Part shown: positions 8,828 through 19,100 of the stretch, piece after piece | Layout of the letters: every line of letters starts with the position of its first letter | Numbering within the stretch: the first letter of the stretch is position 1 | Source: Sulfidibacter corallicola | GTDB taxonomy: Bacteria; Acidobacteriota; Holophagae; Acanthopleuribacterales; Acanthopleuribacteraceae | Direction of reading: 5' to 3' | Length of the DNA: 64,000 nt | Assembly (NCBI RefSeq): GCF_017498545.1 | Contig: NZ_CP071793.1 | Span: 11,092,256-11,156,255 of the forward strand | The notes under the pieces: generated by a model | What the model was told of the DNA's origin: nothing | The model's input: only the letters and a program-made list of their open reading frames with translations | The model's database searches: none | Program-made: the position numbers and the translations under genes

Positions 8828-10210
8828 ATGTGTTCGTCTCATCGCGTCAGAATGCCGTGGATGCTCTTAATGGCACTCCTGATGGTTGGCTCGCCCGTTC
8901 AGGCCCAGTCGGGCGGTGAATTCTTCATCGAGACCAAACTCAATTTTCGGGACAGCGAAGAAGCCGTCTTCCCGATTCCGTTTCCCTTTCCTGGCAACTT
9001 TCTCCCGCCGGGCGCCGAGCGCGGCACGGTGGAGACGGTCGACCCGGGCGAACACGGCGAGGTCTCGCGAATCACGCTGAGCTGGTTCCAGCAGGTCAAC
9101 CCGAATCTCGCGGTGCGCTTGAAACTGGATACCATCGACAAATACGATCGCAACCCCACCTCGGAGGACACCCAAATCGACCTGGACGAGGCCTGGCTGC
9201 GCTACGGCCAGGAGCCGCCGGACGACGTCCTGCCGGAAGGTACGAGTTGGTACGCCAAACTGGGGAAATTCGGAAAATTCGAGCGCCAGGACGACCGCAA
9301 CCTGGAGAGCTACGGCTTGCTCAGCACGGCATTCAACCGGTTCGAGGATGCAGGCCTGGAGCTCGGCGCCCATTTCGGCCGCCATTTCTACGTGCGCGCC
9401 AGCTACATGGTCGGCAACCCGGTCTTTTTTCGCGATGTGAACACGCTGGCCGGTGACAACGGAACCGAGGACCGCGATCCCGACATTCGGGACAACCCCG
9501 AACCCGAACTCCAGAGCGGTTTCCCGATTTTCTACGACGCGGAGCTTGAGGATCTCGATTTCGAAGAGGCGGAAACCGGATTCGCCGTCGGCGCCCGATT
9601 CGGCGACGAGGTGGGCGACAAGGTCGTTCACTTCATGGTTTTCGGATACAACCGCGACCTGCGCGACTCGGTGAACATGACCGGTTCGTTCTACGGCGGC
9701 GACCTGGACTTGTTGGACGGAGTGGTCGAGTTGGATGCCAGCTTGAGCGGCGGCCTTCCCATCTCCGGCCGCAAGAAATCCGAATACGGCGCGAACCTCT
9801 GGCTGTACCTGAACCAGTTCACCTTCTTCGGCCAGTACGTGGACCAGGAAATGGCCGAGTTACCGCGCGACGGCTACGAGATCGAGGCGTCTTATTCCTT
9901 CGAGTTACCGCTGATCGGCTCGATCGGCGGCAAGCCGATCCTGCCTTGGATCAAGCCGGCCGCGCGCTATTCGGAGATCGACAACGATTTCACCGGGATC
10001 GGCTCCCTCTACCCCGCGCCCACGACCTGGTGGGATTGGAAGAAGTTCGACTTCGGCTTGAACGCATTGCTCTACCCCGGACTGTTGATGACGGTGGAGT
10101 ACGCCGACAACCAATTCCTGCGCGGAGGCGTCTGGGAGCACGCCGACGAGTTTCTGGTCACCCTGAGCTGGAAGTGGCGCCGCAGTTGGGGCGATCTCGC
10201 TTCGGAGTGA
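8828..10210 (+). CDS. Outer-membrane beta-barrel (porin-like) protein
   Basis: A 460-residue protein with GGAGG six bases before the ATG. The N-terminus (MCSSHRVRMPWMLLMALLMV then SPVQAQ) is a signal peptide. The mature part has many alternating hydrophobic/polar strands rich in aromatic residues: 'LNFRDSEEAVF', 'ISLSWFQ'-like 'ITLSWFQQVNPNLAVRLKL', 'SWYAKLGKFGKFE', 'FLVTLSWKW', and ends shortly after an aromatic strand, as porins do. Acidic linkers rich in Asp/Glu separate strands. It most resembles carbohydrate-porin or alginate-export type barrels, but I cannot assign a substrate. The divergent methyltransferase and shared operator array suggest coregulation. Confidence 0.65.
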   Translation: MCSSHRVRMPWMLLMALLMVGSPVQAQSGGEFFIETKLNFRDSEEAVFPIPFPFPGNFLPPGAERGTVETVDPGEHGEVSRITLSWFQQVNPNLAVRLKLDTIDKYDRNPTSEDTQIDLDEAWLRYGQEPPDDVLPEGTSWYAKLGKFGKFERQDDRNLESYGLLSTAFNRFEDAGLELGAHFGRHFYVRASYMVGNPVFFRDVNTLAGDNGTEDRDPDIRDNPEPELQSGFPIFYDAELEDLDFEEAETGFAVGARFGDEVGDKVVHFMVFGYNRDLRDSVNMTGSFYGGDLDLLDGVVELDASLSGGLPISGRKKSEYGANLWLYLNQFTFFGQYVDQEMAELPRDGYEIEASYSFELPLIGSIGGKPILPWIKPAARYSEIDNDFTGIGSLYPAPTTWWDWKKFDFGLNALLYPGLLMTVEYADNQFLRGGVWEHADEFLVTLSWKWRRSWGDLASE

Positions 10211-10288
10211 GGCGGGCGGAGGCATAATGTCTCTCTAATGCCTGGGTTCCAGCGGGAGCTTGAGCCAGACAACGAGTAGCTTGATAGT

Positions 10289-10301
10289 CGTTTGAATCAA
10301 A
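10289..10301 (+). repeat. Left copy of 13-bp direct repeat bounding the island
   Basis: CGTTTGAATCAAA occurs here and again, same orientation, at 21816-21828. The two copies bracket the AT-rich four-gene operon, as an attachment core or target duplication would. Confidence 0.5.
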
Positions 10302-10414
10302 TATACCTCTTGGCAGTTTCACTGTCCCGAGCTTCCCCAGTCACAAGTTTGTAATTCAGTCTGGAAGGCTCTCTTCGGGCGTCCTTCATATGGGTCTACC
10401 AATACACACTCGCC

Positions 10415-10651
10415 TCAAGCGACCACTACCCGATGAGTTGTCTTTGGTGTTGCCGAATATGTCGACGACGATTCCAAAGTATGATTTTCTTTACGAAACA
10501 TAAGTTTGTAGTCGTCCAGGCGCCTATGTGCCCAGGTCTTCAATCCCTTGCGACCGAAGAAGTACCAATTGTGTCTATCGTTTTCGCCTTGAAGACATGA
10601 CTTTCGAGTGACCATCTTAAAAAAATGCGGAAAGCAAGTGAGCAACAACAT
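10415..10651 (-). CDS. Possible small protein, unknown
   Basis: A 78-residue frame with a good GAGGAG seven bases before the ATG at 10651. The protein begins with a hydrophobic stretch (MLLLTCFPHFF) and continues with a basic, aromatic region ('WYFFGRKGLKTWAHRRLDD'). I recognise no family. It lies in the low-GC left flank of the defence island and could be a transposase-like fragment or chance frame. The ribosome binding site is the main support. Confidence 0.3.
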   Translation of the reverse strand: MLLLTCFPHFFKMVTRKSCLQGENDRHNWYFFGRKGLKTWAHRRLDDYKLMFRKENHTLESSSTYSATPKTTHRVVVA

Positions 10652-11290
10652 TAACTTACTCCTCAACAATTTGGTTTTATTATATTAATAAATAAAAGCG
10701 TTTCACCAGGAAGCCATGGTAGTTAAGTCGAATTGCACCGCACTCACCTAGGTTCGGTCGAGCACGAAGAACAAAACATAGATTTCACGAACACCATCAA
10801 GGGTGTCGGAACCTAAATTTCACCGATCTGAACTGAAAGAAGCGAGACTATGATTAACCCAGCGAATCACCGAAAAACCGATCTTCGAGCCAAGTCTCCA
10901 AAAAAGTAGCGATACAGTTCTCAGATACAAATGGATGAGCTTAAATAGGTCCTTTCGTCAGTTTCAGATTGAACGGGGGGCCATTGAGGGAGTTCGCTTT
11001 TACTTTTTGGAACTCAAGGTCTATTTTTTAGAGTCAAGACCTCTTCGAATTTCGCATTCAGTAATAGGGGGACATCCTCGCCAAGTGAGTTCCAATTCAA
11101 AGGAAGGGGCACTCGCCGGACATGGTAACCCTCTTTGTCAACCTCATCCGGGCCAGGTGTGAAGAACACCTCAAGAAGCCACGCCATACACCAACACACC
11201 CCCCAAAGAAAAAACACCCATTTTGTAAACTCTGCACAGCGAGCCAACAAACCTCACTCACACCATAAAACAACGAGATGACTCTGGATT

Positions 11291-13120
11291 ATGTCTGATA
11301 TTCATATATCTCCACAAACGAACCTTAGAAACGACACCGAACATTCCTATTCTTGGTGGAATCGTTTGCTCACACAGCACTTTTTCCAGGAAAAACAAGC
11401 AGGGCGTTCCGTTTATCTCACCATTTCTCCCTCACTCTTAGAAAGGTTGTATCGACTACATACACAGAATGAAATCCCTCAAGGTGAGGAACGAGGGTAT
11501 CGATCCTTTCTAAGAGCTATGAGAGCTCGAATCTCGGAGAAAGGTTGGGATACTAATCAATCTTTCCCCCCAGAACCTCCAGAAGGATTGGCTCTTGCGT
11601 GTTTACAGATATTGGCTGCTTTCCACATGAAGGCTGATGAAAAGAAATCGGCAAGAGCCTATTGGATAAGATTAAAAGAGATTCTCGAAGACCCTAAAAA
11701 GGGTTATATGACTGTTGGATTGAACCCTGTCATTCACCAGAATCTATGGCAAAACTTGGAGCACTGGCTTAATTCTCAGAAAGGGCGTGTAGGCAAATTG
11801 CCACCGGTGTGTCGTGGCCATAAGCATATCGCTAGGCCCCTGACCCACACCTTTCTCAGGGAAACAGACCTAGAAGCGATACCTACTTTTTTGGATAAAC
11901 ATAAGATCAATCTAGAAAATAGGCAACGTGCGTTCCGTCAAATAGATTCTACTCTCATCATAATATCAAAACGCTCTCATAATTTATTTTCAAAACACTT
12001 ACAACAAATACTCAAACATAATCAATTAAGAAGTATCGTTGTCAAACAAATCCTAGATTTCGGTATTGAGTGGGCCACCAGTCATCCCTCCGGAACCTGT
12101 CAAGATCTCGTACCGCGAAAACAGGCGAAATTTCGGCACTCAATTTGGTTGCGCTTTTTTCGATACGGTCAGTGGTTTTTCGACGCAGGCCCTTCCGGAA
12201 AAAATGAGGGTGAAACGGGTTGGAAGAACCTCAATATCTATCTTGAACAAGCATTTGAGCCCTGCCATCGAGATTGTGCTTTTCTGATTCTACCCTGGAG
12301 CGCCAATACTGGGCGGTTCATCTCTCGCAGCTATGCCTATCCCGACAGTCTGGTTTTGGTGTTGGTTCCTTCGGCTTACCTGATGGGGTGGCTTTCTCTC
12401 CCACCAAATGCACAACTCATTCATATCTTTGGCAGCGGCATCAACCAAATCGAACTGCAAGGTTGGCCAAGAAGATGGTCTGGCCTCGTGGTCCAACTCC
12501 CACCCACCCTTGAAAGCCTTCCAACAAACTGGAGACAGGTCCTTCGGTATCGCAAGGCCTTCAGTTGCAAGGGAGGATTGCGTTTAGAGCCAGGGGTCTG
12601 GATGCAAGGAGCCGGTCCACGAATTTGTCAGAAACCTATAGGCATTGGTGCTCAGCTCACCATAGATGGTCACATCTTTTCATCCAATCAATTGGAAACA
12701 GGTAGGCTACCTATCTGGCAAGAAACGGGGTGTCATTATGTTGAGCACTTGGGACACAGACAAGAGGTCCGCATTCGTACCACACAAATCACTCCCAGCA
12801 ATGAGACCCTCATCGGTTGGTCATTTAGAGAAGGAGCCTGGCCAGAGCCCAACACTGTAGGACAAGTACCCAATCCATCAGCGATCCACGGTGGACGATA
12901 TCCCCAAGCCAAGCCGCTCACCAATAGCGGACCGATCACTAACCATCCTACTCCACAAAATACAGATTCGATGCATTGGATCCAAAAAGCTTTGCTCCTT
13001 CGTGGCAAAAAATCATGCTTACTCATGTCTCCATTGGGCACACCCATTTCTCCCTTGCTCAGCTGGCTAGATCAAATAGGATCCCGCCGCTTTCTACCTA
13101 TGAAAAAGGAACTTCGATGA
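11291..13120 (+). CDS. Unknown 609-residue protein, first gene of DruE-like defence operon
   Basis: I do not recognise this family. The protein is soluble, 609 residues, with no signal peptide. The N-terminal 100 residues are helical and aromatic ('YSWWNRLLTQHFF', 'VYLTISPSLLERLY'), residues of about 100-270 are helical, and 300-500 look like an alpha/beta or beta-rich domain with hydrophobic strands ('CAFLILPWSANTGRF', 'SLVLVLVPSAYLMGW', 'WSGLVVQLPPTLESL'). The tail from about 520 is Pro/Asn-rich and probably flexible. No nuclease, methylase or NTPase motif is evident. Its TGA overlaps the ATG of the next gene (ATGA), so the two are translationally coupled. Base use is AT-richer than outside the island. 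Confidence 0.75.
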   Translation: MSDIHISPQTNLRNDTEHSYSWWNRLLTQHFFQEKQAGRSVYLTISPSLLERLYRLHTQNEIPQGEERGYRSFLRAMRARISEKGWDTNQSFPPEPPEGLALACLQILAAFHMKADEKKSARAYWIRLKEILEDPKKGYMTVGLNPVIHQNLWQNLEHWLNSQKGRVGKLPPVCRGHKHIARPLTHTFLRETDLEAIPTFLDKHKINLENRQRAFRQIDSTLIIISKRSHNLFSKHLQQILKHNQLRSIVVKQILDFGIEWATSHPSGTCQDLVPRKQAKFRHSIWLRFFRYGQWFFDAGPSGKNEGETGWKNLNIYLEQAFEPCHRDCAFLILPWSANTGRFISRSYAYPDSLVLVLVPSAYLMGWLSLPPNAQLIHIFGSGINQIELQGWPRRWSGLVVQLPPTLESLPTNWRQVLRYRKAFSCKGGLRLEPGVWMQGAGPRICQKPIGIGAQLTIDGHIFSSNQLETGRLPIWQETGCHYVEHLGHRQEVRIRTTQITPSNETLIGWSFREGAWPEPNTVGQVPNPSAIHGGRYPQAKPLTNSGPITNHPTPQNTDSMHWIQKALLLRGKKSCLLMSPLGTPISPLLSWLDQIGSRRFLPMKKELR

Positions 13121-15204
13121 CAACATCCCCCATCTATTTCGGTCACATTTGGAAGACCTGGGATCAATATGCGCAAATCGATGTGCTCGCAAAAAAACAA
13201 ACCCGGGACACAGAGTGGGCGATCCTCGATACTTACGAAGTGACAAAGGAGGTAGGTGAGACAAAATCCGTCTTTTTGCCCAAAGTAAATCTAAATCATT
13301 TTAGCCTTCACTCTCTCGTTCAATTTGAAATTGAACCTATCCCCCGAAAACTCAAGGAAAACCAGGATTCTTTCCAAGTTAAATTGGTAAACTGGGAACC
13401 TCAAATTAGCCGCCAGGGTGCCTTCATACTCGAATCATTCGAGAATGCACTAGTCCGCGATGAACTCCACGAGATTCTTCAAGACTTTGTCTGTAGGAAC
13501 GGGATCCCCAACAACAGTAAAATTTATGTGGCATGTACCCATTCAGGTGAGCAATCACTCGCAGGACCCTTCCTCATCGCCGATGGCAAATGGAAGGCCA
13601 AGACCCCTTGTCGACCATTTGTTTTTCCTTTAAGAAATATCTCACTCCAATCAGTCAAGTCGACCTACTTCTCCATTCCTTTTTTTCCTGAAGAGCCTAG
13701 CCAAAAGCTCGGCTCCATTTTAGACCTGGACTCTCCCGCAGAAAAAGGGAGGTGGATAATTCTCCGATTCAAAAGAGCAGGATTATCGCAGGCACTCCAG
13801 GTATTGGACCAGCAGATTCCCGACTGGCGTGATGCATTGAGAATGGAGCTGGAGCGCAACAACGTTACAGAACAGGCACTATGGCAACAACGTTGGAACG
13901 ATTTTAAAAACCTTTTCACATACCTCGTGCAAGAACAAAAACTGATTGAGGAGTTGCTGCAAACGCCACAGGTACAAGCTTGGCGCCAGCAATTTCTCGC
14001 GAGACAAGAGAAGGTTGTTCGGGACGAAGCAAAATCCAACCAAAATTCCTATTTAGAGAAACTCAAGGAGCAAATGGAAGCAGATAAAACAGTGTTAGAG
14101 GCCCAAATCCAGAAGGAACAACACAACCAAAGGAAGAAACTTCAGCAACTGGAACAGGCCTGTCGCAAAGCTCAAGAAATGAGAGAAATAATTGAACGCC
14201 AAATCCAGGATCGACAGGAGGACCTGCACGCCCTAGCAGAACTCCAACACGAGAGTCGAGATCATTGGCAAGCAGCCAAAAAACGCCTTTTTCAAGATTT
14301 CCAAGCTTTTCTCATTTGCCAGGGATCGGAGATTAGAGAAAACCCACTCACACCTACCACGACAGGTTGGCATCCATCTCCCTTCAACCCTTCCACCGAC
14401 GATTCCTGCGTCGATGAGAAAGAATTCGTGAATCGAATGCTATTTGATAATTTCGCAGCCTGTTGGCCAGGCGTAAAGCAATCCCAGGCTCAATCGCTGC
14501 ACGCCGCAATTCTCAACTGCCGTTTTACCTGTCTCGGCTCGCTAGCATGGATAAAGGCGTATGCTCAAGCCATCGGTCCCGCCTCTCATTTAGAGATTGT
14601 CACTGTTCCGCCAGATTGGCTTTGCTTTGAAGATGCTTGGCAAGCCCGTTTGGGCCCGTTTTTCCAGGGTTTGGTCAATCACGAAGATCGGCTTTTCTTT
14701 CTCGTATTTCAGGACTTTAATCGTTCCCTGCCGGAATGCTGGGCTCGTCCCTTGATGGACCTGGCCAGTGACCTTCTGCCGGGTTTGCCTAAACTGGACT
14801 ATGCCCACTGGCCAGCAAATTTACGGATTATCGTTATCCCAGCAAAAGACCAAGCCGCACTGCCTTTTTCCGAACCGGTCAAAGCCTATATGGCTCAGAT
14901 CCCCGAAAGGGCATTCGGCACTACCTTGAAACCTCTACCCAAAGGCCCACAACCCTGGGTTTCGGCAAGCACCTGGTTGGGTTGGACAAACCGCGCATCG
15001 GTATCTCCAATCGATTGGCGAGAGGTACTGTTTGAGCCAGTCGACCTCCTGCATCGAGCCCGTACCGAAACGGAACGCCTATGGGCTTGTCTGTGCCGGC
15101 TAAACCAGAGTGGTGATAACCCCACTATTGAAAACTTAAGACGCAAGGCTCTAAAAATGAGGGGGTTTAAGCTTCCATGCGACCGCAATTTAACCCTTGG
15201 ATGA
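13117..15204 (+). CDS. Coiled-coil protein with degenerate McrB-like AAA+ domain
   Basis: 695 residues, starting at the ATG at 13117 that overlaps the previous stop (ATGA) and follows an AAGGA. Residues 1-250 are a mixed domain with strands ('RWIILRFKRAGLSQALQ'). About 270-400 is a long, charged coiled coil rich in Gln/Glu/Lys. About 447-612 follows the McrB-type AAA+ order: 'FTCLGSLAWIKAYAQAIG' where Walker A should be, 'EIVTVPPDWLCFEDAW' like the McrB 'PDWT' strand, 'LFFLVFQDFNRSLPECW' where Walker B/NR would be, and 'PANLRIIVIPAKDQAALP' like the sensor region. The GK[ST] and acidic DE are missing, so it should not hydrolyse nucleotide. The AAA+ reading is my inference from pattern, not a search. 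It may be a structural or sensing subunit. Confidence 0.75.
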   Translation: MTTSPIYFGHIWKTWDQYAQIDVLAKKQTRDTEWAILDTYEVTKEVGETKSVFLPKVNLNHFSLHSLVQFEIEPIPRKLKENQDSFQVKLVNWEPQISRQGAFILESFENALVRDELHEILQDFVCRNGIPNNSKIYVACTHSGEQSLAGPFLIADGKWKAKTPCRPFVFPLRNISLQSVKSTYFSIPFFPEEPSQKLGSILDLDSPAEKGRWIILRFKRAGLSQALQVLDQQIPDWRDALRMELERNNVTEQALWQQRWNDFKNLFTYLVQEQKLIEELLQTPQVQAWRQQFLARQEKVVRDEAKSNQNSYLEKLKEQMEADKTVLEAQIQKEQHNQRKKLQQLEQACRKAQEMREIIERQIQDRQEDLHALAELQHESRDHWQAAKKRLFQDFQAFLICQGSEIRENPLTPTTTGWHPSPFNPSTDDSCVDEKEFVNRMLFDNFAACWPGVKQSQAQSLHAAILNCRFTCLGSLAWIKAYAQAIGPASHLEIVTVPPDWLCFEDAWQARLGPFFQGLVNHEDRLFFLVFQDFNRSLPECWARPLMDLASDLLPGLPKLDYAHWPANLRIIVIPAKDQAALPFSEPVKAYMAQIPERAFGTTLKPLPKGPQPWVSASTWLGWTNRASVSPIDWREVLFEPVDLLHRARTETERLWACLCRLNQSGDNPTIENLRRKALKMRGFKLPCDRNLTLG

Positions 15205-16109
15205 TGTTGTTATTCTGGGTAAGTGAACGGGTTTCGGTCTCTCATAGTCAAGCTGAAGAAGCCTGCCTCTATTTGGCTCGTAGTAACGGTAAATTGGGTC
15301 AGAACCATAGTAAACGCTACTGGTTGATCACTTTCATGGGCGAACTGTACCGATGGGGTCATGTGGAAACCGACGGGATTCGCTGGCAAGTTACAAACCC
15401 AACCTGGGTCAGACTCGAGCATCCGAGTGCAGATGGAGCGCCACGCTTTCTCTTGGTTGGAGCGAGAGATCCAGGCCAAACATCCGCCTTCCGAAACAAG
15501 TGGGGAGATGATTTCAAGGTCCAGGAATCCCCTGAGCACTGCGCTGCCTGGATAAAAACGGGTGTGTGTCAAGGCTTTCCGCACAATCCAACCTGCCACT
15601 GGATTAAAAGGTTACCCTCCATCACCGCTGGCTTGGATAAACTGCCCGACCAAAATCTTCCACGATCGTCGAACCATTGGGAGATTTTGGAGGTTCGCAA
15701 CAGATTCCGCCCGACCTGGATACCTCTTGAAAAAGAGATTCCTCGCTCATCCGGGCTATTCCGGGAGGGCTTTCAACAATTCCTGGGTTTGGAAACTATC
15801 GGCAAACCCTTCCAGTGGCGCTACCTCCGGCACGATGAACATCGCAATTTGGGCGCCTGTTACTTTTTGCAGCGTGAGGGGCGCATACGGGTTCGCTTCG
15901 CATCCGCTTCAAGCACCTGTTTCATTTCCCGCCACGAGCCATTGAAAATCCCCATACTCTTGGACCGACTACTCAGGTTCAGTAGTGGTCAACCGCCTCG
16001 TTTTTCGAAGTTTGGTGAAAACGAACACTACTACGAATTCGAATCCGTCACGCGCTCCACAGCCCAAGAGGTCGCCCGCATTCTAGAAGTCGAATTAGAG
16101 GAACAATAA
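15177..16109 (+). CDS. Unknown 310-residue protein of the defence operon
   Basis: The ATG at 15177 has GAGGGGG eleven bases upstream and overlaps the previous gene by 28 bases; an in-frame ATG at 15201 forms an ATGA overlap like the first junction and is an equal candidate (302 residues). The N-terminal 80 residues ('EEACLYLARSNGKLGQ', 'YWLITFMGELYRWGHVE') could be a winged-helix-like domain. The C-terminal part is alpha/beta with 'LRHDEHRNLGACYFLQREGRIRVRF'. No catalytic motif is visible and I do not recognise the family. Its TAA shares one base with the ATG of the helicase gene (TAATG), so it is coupled to it. Confidence 0.7.
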   Translation: MRPQFNPWMMLLFWVSERVSVSHSQAEEACLYLARSNGKLGQNHSKRYWLITFMGELYRWGHVETDGIRWQVTNPTWVRLEHPSADGAPRFLLVGARDPGQTSAFRNKWGDDFKVQESPEHCAAWIKTGVCQGFPHNPTCHWIKRLPSITAGLDKLPDQNLPRSSNHWEILEVRNRFRPTWIPLEKEIPRSSGLFREGFQQFLGLETIGKPFQWRYLRHDEHRNLGACYFLQREGRIRVRFASASSTCFISRHEPLKIPILLDRLLRFSSGQPPRFSKFGENEHYYEFESVTRSTAQEVARILEVELEEQ

Positions 16110-19100
16110 TGATAGACAGCCCTATTCAAATCGCCAGAGATCTAAAAAACATATACCTCAAATACCTAAAATCGTCATTTCCTTTGCGCCATCCTCTGTT
16201 GGAGCGTGAACGACATACCCTGCTGGCAGAGACGGGGGTGTTGGCACAGCCTCCCATGATGGAGCCTATAAAAAAATACCAGGGCGATACTACACTGACG
16301 GAAATGGGTTCACTGTATCGTGACCTGGATGGTTTGACACGGCAAGGCTTGTTTTGGAATGAAAGTGGCCAACCCAGAGCATTGTTTCCCCACCAAGTCC
16401 GTGCTCTGAAAGCGGTTGTGGAAGAAAAAAAGCACATGGTGGTCACTACCGGCACCGGTTCGGGCAAAACCGAATGCCTGTTTTTGCCAATCCTTCAGCA
16501 TCTCCTTGCTGAGAAACGCGGCGAAGATCTTCGGAAGGAAAGACACCAACCAGCTGTACGCGCCCTGTTTCTATACCCCTTGAATGCATTGGCCGAAGAT
16601 CAGATGGTACGCCTGCGCAAAGCATTAAATACTCAGGCAGTTCGTCATTGGTTAGACTTCCATATGGAGCCCAACTTTCGCATTCGTTTCGGGCGTTACA
16701 TCGGGCAAACCCCAGTTTCGGGTGACCGGTCGGAGACTAAAAAGAGCGAATTGAGAAAAGCGCGCAAAAAGGAACAGACAGACCGCCAAAAGTTATCGGC
16801 ATTCAAAGATAAAGATCTCTACAGATTCGAGGCGTTATCGTTGCGTTCTTGCGACCTGGATCCAGGCAGTGCAGAACTTTTCAGCCGTTGGGATATGCAA
16901 GATAGGCCCCCCGATCTTTTAATCACCAACCACAGCATGCTCAACATCATGCTGATGCGCGCGATCGAAGCCGATAGCATTATCGCCAAAACCCGCGACT
17001 GGTTGGCCGGTGATCGTAGCCGGCTGTTCCATCTGGTAATCGACGAGTTACATATGCATCGCGGAACACCGGGAAGCGAAGTCGCTTACCTCCTTAGGCT
17101 ATTGCTTCATCGACTGGGATTGCAGCCCAATTCTCCCCAGATCCGAATTTTGGCATCTAGTGCCTCCTTGGTGGAAAGCGATTTAGAGTGCCGCCAGTAT
17201 ATCAATGAAATGTTTGCTCTGGGCCTGGATGCTACCGATCGCGAAGCCTTTGTCCAAAAAGTCTGCTTGATCGGCGATGAAGCCACCACCTTTTCGGGAA
17301 CACCCCAGCCTTTCACACGGCAACAGGCTCTAGCCTTTCAAAGCCTTGCAGCTGTTTCGGAGGGGTCACAAACTGTTAACGAGTTTTTGAAACGGGTGAG
17401 TCAAAACAGTCGAGATGCCGACTCAAAAATCGAGAACATGGCAACCGCCATCCGCCATTGGAAAGTGCCACAACATTTCCTCCAGCTTTGTCAAAAAGGT
17501 CCTACAACCCTGGAAAATATTGCCGCCAAGCTGTTTGGTCCCTTGAAGCTAAACGATGCCCTCCTGGCCGCCGAGGGCTTTGTAAACAGCCTGCTCCTAA
17601 GCAAAGACGACAAAGACAAATTTCAAACCAATCTGATGCCCCTGCGCTTTCATTTGTTTTTTCGGAGCCTCAATGGGTTGTGGGCCTGCACCAACCCGAA
17701 CTGCGATCTGGTGGTTGATCCCCTGCAGGGTCAACGCCCCTTCGGCAAACTGTATACCAAGCCACGAATGGTCTGTGGCTGTGGCTCCCGAGTATTAGAT
17801 GTCCTGACCTGTCGTAGTTGTGGCGAAGTTTTCCTGGGCGGATACAAATATCAGGAGGGCGAGCAAGCAGATCCTTGCCTGGAAAGGAGTTACAAACTAG
17901 TCCACGATCAACCCAATTACGAGAGAGCCCAACCCCTAAGTGGATTCCAGCGGGCTTATGCCAGTTACGCCGTGTTTTGGCCCAGTCAAAAGCCACCGCA
18001 TAAAAAAACGTGGAAACGCAGGAGTAGAAAACACTCTTGGGAGCGCTCGAGCCTGCTTCCCCGCAACGGAGCACTGGAAATAGGACTCAAAAACGGACCT
18101 AATCTAGATTGGCAATCAGGATGGGCTTTCCAAATTGACGAGATCAACAAGCCCGATCCAGACGGGAACGTTGCCCCGCCATCAGCGTTTCCAGCCTGTT
18201 GCCCCAACTGTGAGGAGCAATGGATACCACCTCGCCTTCAAAAAGATCGCCCTTGGCAACAGGATCCTTCACCGATTGGCTTCCACTTTACACCGGCGCA
18301 ACGTCTCAACCAAATATTGGCCGATGAACTCCTGCGCCATTGGGGCGAAAACCGCAAACTCATTACTTTCACTGACAGCCGCCAAGAAGCGGCCAAGCTC
18401 TCGGCTGGCTTGGAACAGTTTCACGCCTGGGATTTGGTGAGGCACTTTCTTGTCCGTAGCCTCGATCAGGTCACCAGTGAATTCGATGCATTCCTCAAAT
18501 ACTTTGAACTCGGCCCTAGAGCATTGAACACACAAGAAAAGCAACATTATCGCAACTACCAACGACACAATCCCAACAATGCTCTTCTTTTGCGAGATTA
18601 TTTTGAAGAGATGCTGGAACCGGGCTCGAAAGAAGAGCGAAACGCCAAAGAGCTGATATCCAAAAGCCAAGGACCCTTCGCGATGGGGCCCATTTCCCAA
18701 ATGGTGGGAAGCAAATTGCTGGCGTTGGGCATTTGTCCGGGGGGACCCAAATCTAGTTTCGCCGAGCACAAATGGTGGGAGCTTTACCAGTTTGAAGTCG
18801 ATAGTGTGCATAAACGGGACGATCTGACACCACAGCAAAAAATCTTGTCCGATAATATTTCCAAAACCCTTTTGGAAGAATGCGTCAAAACCCTATTCGA
18901 CCAAAAAAGACGTTCCTGGGAGATGTTGGGCCTTGGCCGGGTAACCATCGACCCACAACTCCTGCAAATGTTCAATCCCTCCGGGCTAGAAATTGTGAAA
19001 TGGAGAGGTTTGATCGATCTCGCTATTCGCATTTTGGGAGAACACAGGAGGATTCTGTTTTCGACAATAGAGAAATACCCCCAAACTGGATTTCTCCGCG

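Larger units (their letters stand above)
10211..11290. other. AT-rich left flank of the defence island
   Basis: About 1.08 kb where composition falls from GC-rich to AT-rich after about 10280. It carries a copy of the 13-bp flanking direct repeat and a possible small gene (both listed separately). A second weak minus-strand frame (11014-11250) would encode a hydrophobic segment plus a short polar tail, but has no convincing start. No integrase, tRNA or IS ends were recognised. The promoter of the operon at 11291 should lie in its right end, but I could not pick a convincing -35/-10 pair. Confidence 0.5.

Noticed and set aside
13117..15204. Reading the coiled-coil protein as an SMC/RecN-type ATPase
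   Set aside because: There is no Walker A, signature or Walker B motif of ABC type, and the C-terminal order of strands fits McrB-type AAA+ better.
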